Shown piece after piece: positions 8,965 to 18,463 of a stretch of 64,000 bases of DNA; the first letter of the stretch is position 1, and each line of letters opens with the position of its first letter. Both the position numbers and the translations under genes were made by a program. The notes beneath the pieces were generated by a model. That model was not told the DNA's origin and ran no database searches. It was given only the letters and a program-made list of their open reading frames with translations. The DNA comes from JAIPDZ01 sp034522175 (GTDB lineage Bacteria > Desulfobacterota > DSM-4660 > Desulfatiglandales > Desulfatiglandaceae), in contig JAXHLQ010000001.1 of NCBI GenBank assembly GCA_034522175.1, positions 248,001-312,000 on the forward strand, read 5' to 3'.

Positions 8965-9786
8965 CTATGTAACCAGCCAGCGTTTCCGTCTGTGGTAGTG
9001 CTTCACATCCCGGTAGCTCTTCTTCCCCACGGCGGTGAACCCGAGATAGAATTCCTTCACATCGGCATTGTCCTTAAGGAAATCGGCGGTTCCGTCCATG
9101 ACAACGCGGCCGTTTTCCATGACGTAGCCGTATTCCGAATACGCCAGCGCCATGGCTGCATTCTGCTCGGCCAGGAGCATGCCCACTTGCTCATCCTGAT
9201 TGAGACGTTTGATGATGGTGAAGATCTCTTCCACGAGCAAGGGCGCCAGCCCCATGGACGGTTCGTCCAGGAGCATGATCCTCGGCTTTGCCATGAGCCC
9301 CCGTCCAATGGCGCACATCTGCATCTCGCCGCCGGAGATATATCCGGTCTTTGCACTGCGGCGTTCCTTCAGTCGGGGGAAGTAGCTGTAGACCTTTTCC
9401 AGGGCCTCTTTCGTCCCCTTGGAATCGCGGCCCCTGGTGTATGCACCCGTGAGGAGATCATCTTCGACCGTCAGATGCTCAAAGGTATGCCGCCCTTCCA
9501 TGATCTGAATGACACCCATTTTGACCAATGCAGGCGCAAACAGTTTATCGACCCGTTTCCCGTCAAATTCCACTGTTCCCTTGGTCACCTCGCCGCGCTC
9601 CGCCTTGACCAGGTTGGAGATGGCCTTCAGGGTCGTGCTCTTACCGGCGCCGTTGGCGCCCAAAAGGCAGGCGATCTGTCCCTCGTAGACATCGAGGGAT
9701 ACCCCTTTCAGTACCAGGATGACATGCTCGTAGATGACCTCGATGTTATTGACTTTGAGTATGGGCTCCTGCGCTGTGGCCATCAT
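8965..9786 (-). CDS. livF: Branched-chain amino acid-type ABC transporter ATP-binding protein LivF
   Basis: A 273-residue ABC ATPase of the LIV (HAAT) family. Walker A GANGAGKST is at residues 43-51, signature YISGGEMQM near 148-156, Walker B IMLLDEPSMGLAP near 170-182. The C-terminal extension (VGKKSYRDVKHYHRRKRW) is longer than in E. coli LivF and typical of the acyl-CoA-ligase-linked LIV systems of Deltaproteobacteria. It is the last gene of the cluster, after livK, from which it is separated by a strong hairpin at 9848-9881. With LivG it should energise the LivH/LivM permease. Confidence 0.93.
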   Translation of the reverse strand: MMATAQEPILKVNNIEVIYEHVILVLKGVSLDVYEGQIACLLGANGAGKSTTLKAISNLVKAERGEVTKGTVEFDGKRVDKLFAPALVKMGVIQIMEGRHTFEHLTVEDDLLTGAYTRGRDSKGTKEALEKVYSYFPRLKERRSAKTGYISGGEMQMCAIGRGLMAKPRIMLLDEPSMGLAPLLVEEIFTIIKRLNQDEQVGMLLAEQNAAMALAYSEYGYVMENGRVVMDGTADFLKDNADVKEFYLGFTAVGKKSYRDVKHYHRRKRWLVT

Positions 9787-9847
9787 ATGGATTCACCTCC
9801 GATTGATCTGAGGAAACGACAAAGCCTCTCAGATAAATTTTTTTTTG

Positions 9848-9881
9848 AGGTGAAAGGGAGCAGGTCTGCTCCCTTTCACCT
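9848..9881 (-). promoter_or_regulatory. Intercistronic stem-loop between livK and livF
   Basis: A perfect 15-bp inverted repeat (arms 9848-9862 and 9867-9881, loop GGTC) lies after the livK stop and before the livF start. On the transcribed minus strand it is followed by an A-run, not a U-run, so it is not a standard intrinsic terminator. Such hairpins after binding-protein genes usually stabilise or segment the mRNA so that the binding protein is made in excess; that role is inferred. Confidence 0.6.
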
Positions 9882-9898
9882 ATGGGGTAAGGATCGGT

Positions 9899-11245
9899 TT
9901 ATTTACAGTCTCTGATTTCAATGTTGTTCTTTTCGGCGTACGCTTCAGCCGATTTAACGACCATCTCCCGAACGAACTTTTCCATCGGTTCCACCACGAT
10001 GCCGGTCATGACCCATTTCTCGCCGTCCCATTGCTGGAAGAAGACCGGGCCGCCACCCTCGTGATTTGCACAACTGAGCTTGATGGGCTGCATAAAGCCT
10101 TCGGCGCCGATCTCTTTGATCCGCTCCGCTGTGATATTCAAATTCTCAAATCCCCACCGGACCTCATCCCCGTTGAGCACCTTATTGCCGAACTTCTTCT
10201 GGGCCGTTAACAGGGCCTCATGATTGATGATGCCGGCATAGATCCCCCGGTTATAGTACACCGACCCCACACGGGTAAATGCGATATGCCCTTTCATGAC
10301 GCCGTAGACCTTATCCACGATCTCCTGAATGACGGGGAAATCCCTCCCCACACCGTGCCAGTTGGTCGAGTAATAGCCCTTGGCCTTGGGGCCTGCGGGG
10401 AGCACGTCCTCTTCAGAGCCGCACCACCAGACACCGAGGATATGGTCACTGGGGAACCTGAGCCTGGCCGCCTCCTTGAGCGGCACCGTACAGGAGACAC
10501 CCCAGTTTCGGTTGATGACCCAGTCGGCCTTGTATCGCCGGACAATGTCCATCCACTGGGCCTTCTGGTCGATGCCGGGCCAGGGCACCGGGAAGTGCCT
10601 GATCTCGAAACCGTACCTCTTGGACAGCTCATCCAGGATTGGTTTGGTCTCCTGGCCATAGGGTACATCGATGTGCAGATTGGCGATTTTGAGGTCCTTC
10701 AGGTAATTGCCGATGGTGGCCATGTCCTTGCCATCCCAGCCCTCTTTGATGGCGATAAACTTGATTTTGGCGGTGTTCTGGGACCAGTAGTTGGTGGGCA
10801 GCGTAAACACCCAGGGGAAAACCCGCCCGTCCGAGGCGTCGGCCCGACCATACCCACTTGAAATGATCGAAATGTGATCTTCCGTGCCCTTGGGGATCAG
10901 GGCGTAAGTGATGCCCGTGCTCAAGGGATGGGTAAACGTCAACCGGTCTTTAAAGCGGTTGTAGCACTCCACCCCCGTGCGGTGTTATAGGCGGTCTCGC
11001 ACTCTTCGAAGGCATACTTGATGCCGTTGATACCGTCCTTCATGTTCATCAGCTCCATGTAGTCTTCCATGCCGCTGCTGAACCCGCTGCCCCCTGCTGC
11101 AAACGGACCGGTTCGATACGCCAGGATACCCACAAACTGGGTGGGCCCCTCCTTTTTTCGTCGGCAGCCATTGTGGGGCCTGCCACCAGACGAAGCTTGC
11201 GCCCAAAACCAAAATAAAAAGACTGAAAATGAGTTTACGTCCCAT
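9899..11245 (-). CDS. livK: LIV-type ABC transporter substrate-binding protein (frameshifted)
   Basis: Periplasmic binding protein of the LIV family, spread over three frames. The start at 11245 follows AGGAGG and encodes a signal peptide (MGRKLIFSLFILVLGASF). A second frame carries VGILAYRTGPFAAGGSGF and continues to YNTARG. The third holds ECYNRFKDRL to the end (ENNIEIRDCK). One break is in the C-run 10972-10976, where adding one base gives the expected TARGVECY; another is near the T-run at 11153-11158 and possibly 11180. The sequence either side is well conserved, so I treat the gene as whole with indels. Its ligand may be an organic acid or acylated compound, since the cluster holds a CoA ligase. 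Confidence 0.85.
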
Positions 11246-11370
11246 GCGCCTTATCCTCCTTTCGTTCCTGATTAAAGTGTTGAAGATTGAGGGTTAAAGG
11301 AAAACAACATCACAAACTAAAGGTGAATTCCAGATCAAGCTGCTCCATAAATGCAATATGGCTTCATTTC

Positions 11371-11411
11371 ACGCCTTGCGCCTTACGCCTCACGCCTCCC
11401 CTCTTGCGCCT
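11371..11411. repeat. Short degenerate tandem repeat
   Basis: A run of imperfect ACGCCTT/ACGCCTC-type heptamer units (ACGCCTTGCGCCTTACGCCT and onward) fills the gap before the livM stop. Such low-complexity runs are common between genes in these genomes. No function is evident. Confidence 0.5.
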
Positions 11412-12470
11412 CTAATACGGAAACGGCCACAGCCGCAACTTATCCTTGATGGTATGCCACAGCCTGGCCATTCCGTAGGGTTCAACAATCAGAAAGAAAA
11501 CGATCAAACCGCCAAATACAATCGCCTCAATATTGGACAGGATATCCGCAGGCACCACCTCCATAAACGACCCTAAACCTTGGTTAATAAAGATCGGCAA
11601 CATCACAAAGAAACCGGCCCCAAAAAAAGACCCGAGGACGGTTCCCAGTCCGCCGATGATAATCATCCCCAGCAAAGCAAAGGATGTCATCACGTTAAAC
11701 TCTTCGATGTTTGCGGCCCCCACATAGCAGAAGGTGATCAGGGAACCGGCCACCCCGGCATAAAAGGTGCTCACCGCAAAAGCCACCAGTTTGTCGCGGT
11801 AGAGATTGACACCGATGATTTCAGCGGCGTAGTCCACATCCCGGATGGCCATCCAGTTCCTGCCGAGCTGGCCCCGCACCAGATTCTTGCCGAAGGTCAT
11901 GAGCAGGATCAGCATACAGAGGACCAGATAATACTTCTTAACGGGGGTGTCTAAGGCGAGCCCGAAGATAAACATCTTGGGGGCCTCAATGGTTCCGAAA
12001 ACCCCGCCGCTGATCCAGTGTACGTGCACGATGACCCATTCGATGATAAACTGGGAGGCCAGGGTGGAAATGGCGAGATAGAACCCCTTGATCCTGAGAG
12101 AGGGAAGCCCGAAAAAGGTTCCCACAACCGCCGTGATCAGACCCGCCAAGAGGATGCTCGGAATCAACGGGAGGCCGTAGCGGCCGTAGAGGATGAACGA
12201 CGAATAGGCCCCGATGGCCATGAAGGCGGCATGCCCGATGGAGATCTGGCCGGCATATCCGGCCAGCACATTCAGCCCGAAGGCCGACAGGGCAAAACAG
12301 TAAAACGGAATGATGATGTTGATGATCAGGTATTCACTGGCAAACAGTGGGACAACGACAAAGGCCGCAAACAGCATGACGATAAATCCCCACCGGTCCA
12401 GGGGAATGGGGAAGATGGCCATGTCACTGGCGTAATTGTCTTTGAAATTGCCGCATTCTCTGTAAAACAT
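11412..12470 (-). CDS. livM: LIV-type ABC transporter permease LivM
   Basis: A 352-residue inner-membrane permease with about eight to ten hydrophobic segments. The family sequence GLNVLAGYAGQISIGHAAFMAIGAY is visible near residues 65-89, and the LRIKGFYLAISTLA segment near 125-138. The C-terminus ends with VEPYGMARLW, as in LivM proteins. It starts 3 nt after the livH stop at 12474, so translation is probably coupled. It forms the transmembrane channel with LivH. Confidence 0.93.
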   Translation of the reverse strand: MFYRECGNFKDNYASDMAIFPIPLDRWGFIVMLFAAFVVVPLFASEYLIINIIIPFYCFALSAFGLNVLAGYAGQISIGHAAFMAIGAYSSFILYGRYGLPLIPSILLAGLITAVVGTFFGLPSLRIKGFYLAISTLASQFIIEWVIVHVHWISGGVFGTIEAPKMFIFGLALDTPVKKYYLVLCMLILLMTFGKNLVRGQLGRNWMAIRDVDYAAEIIGVNLYRDKLVAFAVSTFYAGVAGSLITFCYVGAANIEEFNVMTSFALLGMIIIGGLGTVLGSFFGAGFFVMLPIFINQGLGSFMEVVPADILSNIEAIVFGGLIVFFLIVEPYGMARLWHTIKDKLRLWPFPY

Positions 12471-12473
12471 AAT

Positions 12474-13360
12474 CTACACCCTCTCTATGATCTCTTTGCC
12501 GAAAAGGCCGTATGGTTTAAAGTAGAGAACAATAAGCGCCAGGAGATAGGGGAAAAAGGTCTGAATGCCCCCGCCCATATATGGGCCGAGGAAGCCTCCC
12601 CCAGGTTCTCCCCGGCTCCGACAATGAGCCCGGCGATGATCACGCCGGGGATGCTGTCAATCCCGCCGATGATGAGCACCGGAAGGGACTTGAGTGCAAT
12701 GTAGGTCAGACTGAACTGGACCCCCAAACGAGTGCCCCAGGCCACGCCGGCCACCGTGGCCACCACACCGGCAATGATCCAGGTCAGGGTCCAGGCCTTG
12801 AGAAGGGGGATCCCCACGGAGAGGGCGGCCTCATGGTCGTCGGACACGGCCCTCAGCGCCCGTCCGTTCCGGGTCTTCTGGAAAAACCAGACAAGTCCTC
12901 CTACCAAAAGAGCCGCCACCAGTGCAAAAAAGAGATCAAAGGAACTGATATAGATGCCGGCCACTTCATAGAGGTTATCGGGAATCCCGAGATTCAATCC
13001 CTTGGCCTGTGTACCATAAATGGACTGTCCGATGCCTTCCATGAGATAGGCGATGCCGAAGGTGGCCATGAAGAGCATCAGCGGGGGGCGGTTCACCAGT
13101 CGTTTCAGGACGATAAACACAATGGCGTATGCCCAGATGATCATGGTTGCCACCGTACAGAGGAGCGCCAGCCACAGGGGAAGATGCAGATACTGCTCCA
13201 AGAAACCATAGAGGGCAAGGGCTGCAAAAAGGCTCATGGCCCCCTGGGCCATGTTGAAGACCTCCGACGCCTTGAAGATCAGTGCAAATCCCAGAGCCAC
13301 CAAAGAATACATGATTCCCACCATCAGCCCGGTAACCAGTACCTCAAAGAAAAAAGCCAT
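12474..13360 (-). CDS. livH: LIV-type ABC transporter permease LivH (frameshifted near the C-terminus)
   Basis: A permease of about 295 residues. The N-terminus FEVLVTGLMVGIMYSLVALGFALIFKASEVFNMAQGA is typical of LivH, as is GGIDSIPGVIIAGLIVGAGENLGEA. After GEA the frame breaks at about 12592-12596; in the next frame the expected tail continues (FLGPYMGGGIQTFFPYLL, then KPYGLFGKEIIERV) to a TAG at 12474-12476. The start at 13360 follows AAGGAGATC. The conserved tail in the second frame argues that the gene is functional in nature and that one base is missing from the sequence. Confidence 0.88.
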
Positions 13361-13423
13361 CTGTGATCTCCTTCATGTGATTAGATTTAAGTGTCTATAC
13401 ACGCTTGATTCAGTCCCGCCCTG

Positions 13424-14206
13424 TCAGGCGGCCGTCCCGAGATAGGCCTTGACCACCTCGGGGTTGGCCTTGATCTCATCCGGAGTGCCTTCGCCGATCT
13501 TTTTCCCGAAATCGAGGACCACGATACGGTCACAGATATCCATCACCACGCCCATATCGTGCTCGATCAGGGCAATGGTATATCCCAGTTCCTCATTGGC
13601 ATCCAAGACGAACCGGGCGATATCTTCCTTCTCCTCCAGGTTCATGCCCGCCATGGGTTCATCCAAAAGGAGGAGTTTGGGCTCCGAGGCCAACGCCCTG
13701 GCCAGTTCCACCCGTTTCCGCAGCCCATAGGGGAGCATGCTGGCGGGGGTTCGACGGATATTCTCGATCTGGAGGAAATCGATGATCTCCTCTACGGCCT
13801 TCCTGTGCTCAATCTCCTCCTTCCGGCTGAATCCCCAGTAGACCCCCTGGGAGAAGATATTGGAATGCATCTTCATGGTTCGTCCCATCATGATGTTTCC
13901 GAGGGCCGACATGCCCGTAAAAAGCGCCAGGTTCTGAAAGGTCCGGGCAATGCCCTCCGCCGCGATATGGTTGGGTTTCATGTGTTTGGGCCGCTCCCGC
14001 CCTTCAAATACAATCCGACCCGAATCGGGCTTATAAAAGCCGTTCAGAATATTGAGCATGGTGGTCTTCCCGGCGCCGTTGGGGCCGATGATGGCCATGA
14101 TCTCACCCGGGTAGATCTCCAGGCTGACATCGTCCAAGGCTTTTAAGCCACCAAAAGAGATGGCGATGTGTTCAGCGGTCAGGATCGGTTCCCGTTTTTC
14201 ACTCAT
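13424..14206 (-). CDS. livG: LIV-type ABC transporter ATP-binding protein LivG
   Basis: A 260-residue ABC ATPase. Walker A GPNGAGKTT is at residues 41-49; the signature region is the divergent MLPYGLRKRVELARALA near 156-172; Walker B is LLLLDEPMAGMN near 178-189. The family-specific GIARTFQN segment is near 85-92. It begins 15 nt after the acyl-CoA ligase stop, with a GGGGAGAA site before the ATG, so ligase and transporter are one transcription unit. Confidence 0.94.
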   Translation of the reverse strand: MSEKREPILTAEHIAISFGGLKALDDVSLEIYPGEIMAIIGPNGAGKTTMLNILNGFYKPDSGRIVFEGRERPKHMKPNHIAAEGIARTFQNLALFTGMSALGNIMMGRTMKMHSNIFSQGVYWGFSRKEEIEHRKAVEEIIDFLQIENIRRTPASMLPYGLRKRVELARALASEPKLLLLDEPMAGMNLEEKEDIARFVLDANEELGYTIALIEHDMGVVMDICDRIVVLDFGKKIGEGTPDEIKANPEVVKAYLGTAA

Positions 14207-14221
14207 GTTATTTCTCCCCTG

Positions 14222-16148
14222 TCAATAGGTCTGGGCATCACGGATTTTGAGATTCATCTTCACCTCGGCAATACGGCCATCCTCATAGGTGGCCTTTATT
14301 TTCAGGGCCACACTCTCCTGTTCGGGAGTATAGAGCGCATCGATGAGCTCGCCGTATTTTTCCGCGATAATTCTTCGCCTCACTTTCCGGGTTCGGGTGA
14401 TCTCCCCGTCGTCCGGATTCAGCTCTTTGGTCAGGTTCAGGAATCGCCTGATCTGGGAGTTCTTGAGCTTTTCGTCCTGGGCCAGGCTCTTGTTGACGTT
14501 GCAGATGGCCTCATGGATCAGATCGTAGACCTCCGGCTTCTGGGCAAGATCCCCGAAGCTGGTAAACGCAATATGCCGTCTTTCCGCCCAGTTGGCCACG
14601 GCCCCATAATCAAAATCAATAAAGACGGCCACATAATCTCTGCCCATGCCATGGGCCACGGCCTCCTTGATGAACGGGCTGAATTTGAGCTTGTTCTCAA
14701 TGAATTTGGGCGAAAAAAGGGTCCCATCATTCAATCGGCTCACATCCTTGGCGCGATCGATGATCTTGAGATGCCCCTTTTCCGTCATGAAGCCGGCATC
14801 GCCGGAATGGAGCCATCCGTCCTCGAGTGTCTCTGCGGTGGCCTCAGGACTTTTGTAATACCCCACGAAATTGCCGGGGCTTTTATAGAGGACCTCCCCG
14901 TCCTCGGCGATCTTGATCTCCACGCCCGGGGCCGGCGGACCCACGCTATCCGAGTCGATCTCCCCATCCTTCTGCATGGACACATAGGCGCAGCTTTCGG
15001 TCATGCCGTAAAGTTGCTTTAAATTGATGCCCAAAGACCGGTAGAACTCGAATATCTCGGGACCGATGGCCTCCCCGGCCGTATAGGCCACCTTGATGTT
15101 GCTCATGCCGAGGTTGTCCACCAGAGGGGCATAAATCAAAAAACGGCCCAGCTGATACAGAACCTTATCCTTGAAAGGGACACCCTTACCGAGGCTTCGC
15201 CCCTTTTCATATCGACCGGCCACCTTCATGAAGTAGTCAAAGGCCTTTCGTTTAATCCAGGCGGAATCTTCCATCTTGATCATAATCTGGGTCAGGATGT
15301 TTTCCCAGATCCGGGGCGGGGCAAAGATGTACGTCGGACCGATTTCCCGCTGGTCATGCACCACCGTTTCGGTGCTTTCCGGACAGTTGACGGTAAATCC
15401 CGAACACATGGAATCGCCGAAGGAAAAGACATGGTCCCCGATCCAGGCTATGGGGAGATAGGCCATGACGTTTTCCGTTTCGTCCAGGCTGTCCCACTGG
15501 AGAAATCCGCGGGCGCATGTGGCGATCTTACGGTGCGTCAGCATGACCCCTTTGGGGTTGCCGGTGGTCCCCGAGGTGTAGGCGATAATGGAGATATCAT
15601 CGGGCTGCACCCGATCCACCGCGTCCATAAAATAGTCGGGGTGTTCCTTCCCGAATTTTCGCCCCATCTCCTGGACGTCTGTAAAGGCCAGCAGCCAGTC
15701 ATGCTTATAGTTGGTGAGCCCCCTGGGATCATCATAGATGACGTACTCCAGTATGGGAACCTCCTCTTTCAGATGCATGAGTTTGTCGGCCTGCTCCTGA
15801 TCCTCGGCCAGGGCAAACCGGCACTCCGAATGATCCACGATATACCTCAGTTCTTCATGGATGGCGTCCTGGTAGAGCGGAACAGGTACGCCCCCCAGTG
15901 CCTGGCACGCGGCCAGGCCCCAGTAGAGCTGAGGCCGGTTGTCCCCGATCGATGGCCATTCGATTTTCCTTTTCAAAACCCAGAGCGGCCAGGCCCAAAG
16001 CAAAATCCCTCACCTGATCGAGATAGTCCTGCCAGGAATAGGCCTGCCAGATACCGAGGTCCTTTTCACGAATGGCTGCCTTGGTGGGGGGGAATTTTTC
16101 GGCGTTATGGATGAGAATCTTTGGAAAGGTCATGGGAAGATCGCTCAT
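14222..16148 (-). CDS. Long-chain acyl-CoA synthetase-like AMP-forming ligase (frameshifted)
   Basis: An AMP-binding adenylating enzyme of about 640 residues, the FadD15/long-chain class. The start at 16148 follows GAGGAGG. The first part (MSDLPMTFPKILIHNAEKFP to EKENRMAI) is in one frame and the rest, from GDNRPQLYWGLAACQALGG, in another; one surplus base at about 15945-15952 explains the switch (expected MAIIGDNRP). The P-loop signature YTSGTTGNPKGVMLTH, the LYGMTESCAYVS motif and the SGDAGFMTEKGHLKIIDRAKD hinge region are all visible. The reaction is carboxylate + ATP + CoA to acyl-CoA + AMP + PPi. Its place between a TetR gene and LivGHMKF suggests it activates an acid imported by that transporter. 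Confidence 0.88.
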
Positions 16149-16281
16149 ATGGATAAACCTCCTCTGACAGTTGCGTTTTTCGCTTGACGCCTGGATGGAT
16201 CAGATCACAGCCGTTATGGACGATCCGATTCGACTGAATTCGGACATAGACAAGAATCAGGTGGCTTCAATCGAAAACGGG

Positions 16282-16920
16282 TCAATGCGCATCCGTTTTT
16301 TTTATGCCCCGGTTGATCACTTCAAGGGCCAGTTCCAGTGTCGGCTGTAAGAGATCTTTTCCGGAACCAAAGCCCCTTTTTGTATCCTCCCAGAGCACCA
16401 GTCCGGAAAACAGGCTCCATACAATATCCGCAAAGGCCGCTGGGTTACGGTCCAGGAGATCCCCGTTCCGGGCCCCTTTTTCAAATATCTCCGCAAGAGT
16501 GTTCATGCATTTTCGCGTGTAATCACTGATCTGGCTTGAAAGCTCTGGAGAAAGCTTCTGGAGTCTTTCCTTGGATTGGTACCTGAGGACATTGACCACA
16601 TTCAATGGATCGAGGAGGTACACCTCATACAGCGCCCTGGCCAATTCATCGATTTTCTTTTCAGGGCTGAGCGCCTTGTCACGGACATACTCCATCTTGC
16701 GGGTGAGATGCTGGAGCATGATGAGATTAAGGGAGGCAAAAAGGTCGTCTTTACTATTGAAGTATAGGTAGAGTGTGGCCGGACTGAATTCGGCTTCTTC
16801 GGCGATACTTTCTATGGTGGCCCCCCCGAATCCTTTGGCCGCAAACACCTTCTTTGCTGCGTCCATGATCTGCTGGCGACGCATTTTCTTTTCTCTTTTC
16901 TTACGTTCTTCGATTCCCAT
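16282..16920 (-). CDS. TetR family transcriptional regulator
   Basis: A 212-residue regulator. The N-terminal helix-turn-helix spans about residues 15-60 (QIMDAAKKVFAAKGFGGATI...EEAEFSPATLYLYFNSKDDLF). The C-terminal ligand-binding domain is divergent, as usual, and I cannot name an effector. It lies 133 nt upstream of the acyl-CoA ligase on the same strand and is probably the local regulator of the ligase/LIV operon, answering to an acyl-CoA or the free acid; this is inferred from position. Confidence 0.9.
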   Translation of the reverse strand: MGIEERKKREKKMRRQQIMDAAKKVFAAKGFGGATIESIAEEAEFSPATLYLYFNSKDDLFASLNLIMLQHLTRKMEYVRDKALSPEKKIDELARALYEVYLLDPLNVVNVLRYQSKERLQKLSPELSSQISDYTRKCMNTLAEIFEKGARNGDLLDRNPAAFADIVWSLFSGLVLWEDTKRGFGSGKDLLQPTLELALEVINRGIKKTDAH

Positions 16921-17337
16921 GAACCTGAATACAAATCAGACAATAAATGACATTATTTTTGTTAGCGTCCGTTTATATGCTAAGCATTATTTAGCTGTCA
17001 ACAAAAAGATGCCATTTTTTTAACAACGATGTCAAACAGCCTCAAACCTGTGATTTCCTATCAGGATAACAATTTACGGGAGGAATATAAATAGAGGGAA
17101 CCGGTGATGGTATTGGGGATTGAGATCTCTGAAAAATGTTTCCCGATGCACTCGCGGCTCAAGCCCCAGGGAGACGTGCCGCTGTGGGGGGATCAACCGG
17201 AGGAATCCCGCTCACAGCGTTTTATATGCGAGGATGGAGTTTGACGCAGAGATTGAGCAAAAGGGGGCGTTTTTCAAACGACTCGTCTCACAATGCCTCC
17301 CTAAGCCGAGACCCGTGACCGTTGGCTTCATCGTGTG
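16921..17337. other. 417-nt intergenic region upstream of the TetR gene
   Basis: The AT-rich half near 16940-17060 probably holds the TetR promoter and operator. The other half (about 17100-17337) has a weak open frame starting at the ATG at 17107 on the plus strand (about 45 codons), but it matches nothing I recognise. No terminator or RNA gene is evident. Confidence 0.4.
16962..16983. promoter_or_regulatory. Possible TetR operator, inverted repeat TTAGC-N12-GCTAA
   Basis: A 5-bp perfect inverted repeat (TTAGC at 16962-16966, GCTAA at 16979-16983) sits about 42-63 nt upstream of the TetR start, in AT-rich sequence. Position suits an autoregulatory operator. The arms are short, so chance is possible. 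Confidence 0.3.
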
Positions 17338-17862
17338 CTAGAGGAGCCGTTCCAGTTCGTCTTTCGGGACTTCATAGGTCTTGTCGAATTCCGACCAGAA
17401 CCGTTTGTTCTTAGTCTTCCAACCATACCCGAATCGCTCGTCAAAGAATGAGCTCAGGCGGGCGAACCAGGTGCCGGATTTTTCGATCCCCTTTTCCCTG
17501 GCCTGGAATATCTCCTTCAGGAAGATATCGATCTCGCCGATCTTGTCTTTGGGAATGTAGGACTTGGCACCCAGCTGAATGGATCCCACCAGATTTTCGG
17601 GACTTAATCCATGGGCCGTCAGCATCAGTGCCGGCATCTTCCTGTGTGTGGCGAGTTCCAGCAGATCGAACCCCCTGACGCCCATAATATCCAGGATCAC
17701 GGCATCATACACCTTGTTTTCCAGGGCTTCTTTGGCTTCTTCGTAGGTAGAAGCAGTTTCAATGTCGCATGTATCGAGCATTTCAACCAGCGTCTCCAGG
17801 ATATCAGGTTCGTCATCCACCACGAGAACGTTTTTGCCTTTCAAGCTGTCATCATTTGCCAT
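17338..17862 (-). CDS. Response regulator, single receiver domain
   Basis: A 174-residue protein. I start it at the ATG at 17862, behind GGAGGGGAG, rather than at the upstream end of the open frame. Residues 10-125 form a CheY-like receiver: acidic pair in VLVVDDEPD, phospho-acceptor Asp in DAVILDIMG, the conserved Thr/Lys region in LMLTAHG and GAKSYIPKDK. The remaining 50 residues (FARLSSFFDERFGYGWKTKNKRFW) are Lys/Trp/Phe-rich and not a known output domain. No cognate kinase gene is adjacent. It probably works by protein-protein contact. Confidence 0.88.
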   Translation of the reverse strand: MANDDSLKGKNVLVVDDEPDILETLVEMLDTCDIETASTYEEAKEALENKVYDAVILDIMGVRGFDLLELATHRKMPALMLTAHGLSPENLVGSIQLGAKSYIPKDKIGEIDIFLKEIFQAREKGIEKSGTWFARLSSFFDERFGYGWKTKNKRFWSEFDKTYEVPKDELERLL

Positions 17863-18033
17863 GGTTTTCTCCCCTCCTGTCAGCCGAATGCTGAAACCAA
17901 GCCGATCCCATTGTAATGAAATGGTTATTGAACCCCTATTTAAACCAGGTATCCCCACATAATCAAGTCCGGATTTGGGCCATTCAGGCTCAAGGCCTGA
18001 TGCGGATGCTGCAGGGCGGTAAAGGGAAACGAA

Positions 18034-18438
18034 TCATTGCCGGTCAGGCATCACCTGAATGTGGACCTTTCGCGACCTCGGTCCGTCAAATTCGCAATAA
18101 AAGATTTTCTGCCAGGTCCCCAGCACGAGCCTTCCATTTTCCACCAGGATGGTGACCGAACTTCCCATGAGAGACGCTTTGATATGGCTGTCGGCATTTC
18201 CCTCCATGTGGCCATATCCGTCGTTGGCGGGCACCAGCTGATTCAGTTTGCCGATGATGTCCGTACACACGGCGGGATCCGCCCCCTCGTTGATGGTGAT
18301 GCCGGAGGTGGTATGGGGAACGTACACCACGCACAGGCCGTCTGAGACGCCTGTGTCAGAAACAAACTGCTGAACTGAGGCCGTAATGTCCACCATCTGG
18401 GTCCTGGACCGGGTCTTCACTGAAATGGTTGCGGGCAT
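18034..18438 (-). CDS. YjbQ (UPF0047) family protein
   Basis: A 134-residue member of the YjbQ/UPF0047 family. The conserved segments are CVVYVPHTTSGITINEGADP (residues 37-56) and DGYGHMEGNADSHIKASLMGSS, then LGTWQKIFYCEFDGPRSRKVHIQV at the C-terminus. Thiamine phosphate synthase-like activity has been reported for some members, but the physiological role is unsettled. The start at 18438 has a strong GGGAGGAGG site. Confidence 0.92.
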   Translation of the reverse strand: MPATISVKTRSRTQMVDITASVQQFVSDTGVSDGLCVVYVPHTTSGITINEGADPAVCTDIIGKLNQLVPANDGYGHMEGNADSHIKASLMGSSVTILVENGRLVLGTWQKIFYCEFDGPRSRKVHIQVMPDRQ

Positions 18439-18463
18439 ATCCTCCTCCCTTTCGTTTCTTGAT

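Noticed and set aside
9848..9881. The livK-livF hairpin as an intrinsic terminator
   Set aside because: On the transcribed strand it is followed by A residues, not a U-run, and livF must be read through it.
12581..13366. A 261-codon plus-strand frame opposite livH
   Set aside because: It is the antisense of a clear membrane permease; its His/Asp/Gly-rich composition is typical of such shadows.
17107..17244. A 45-codon plus-strand frame in the gap before the response regulator
   Set aside because: No recognisable family, ordinary ribosome site only, and it may be a chance frame; it is mentioned only in the intergenic entry.
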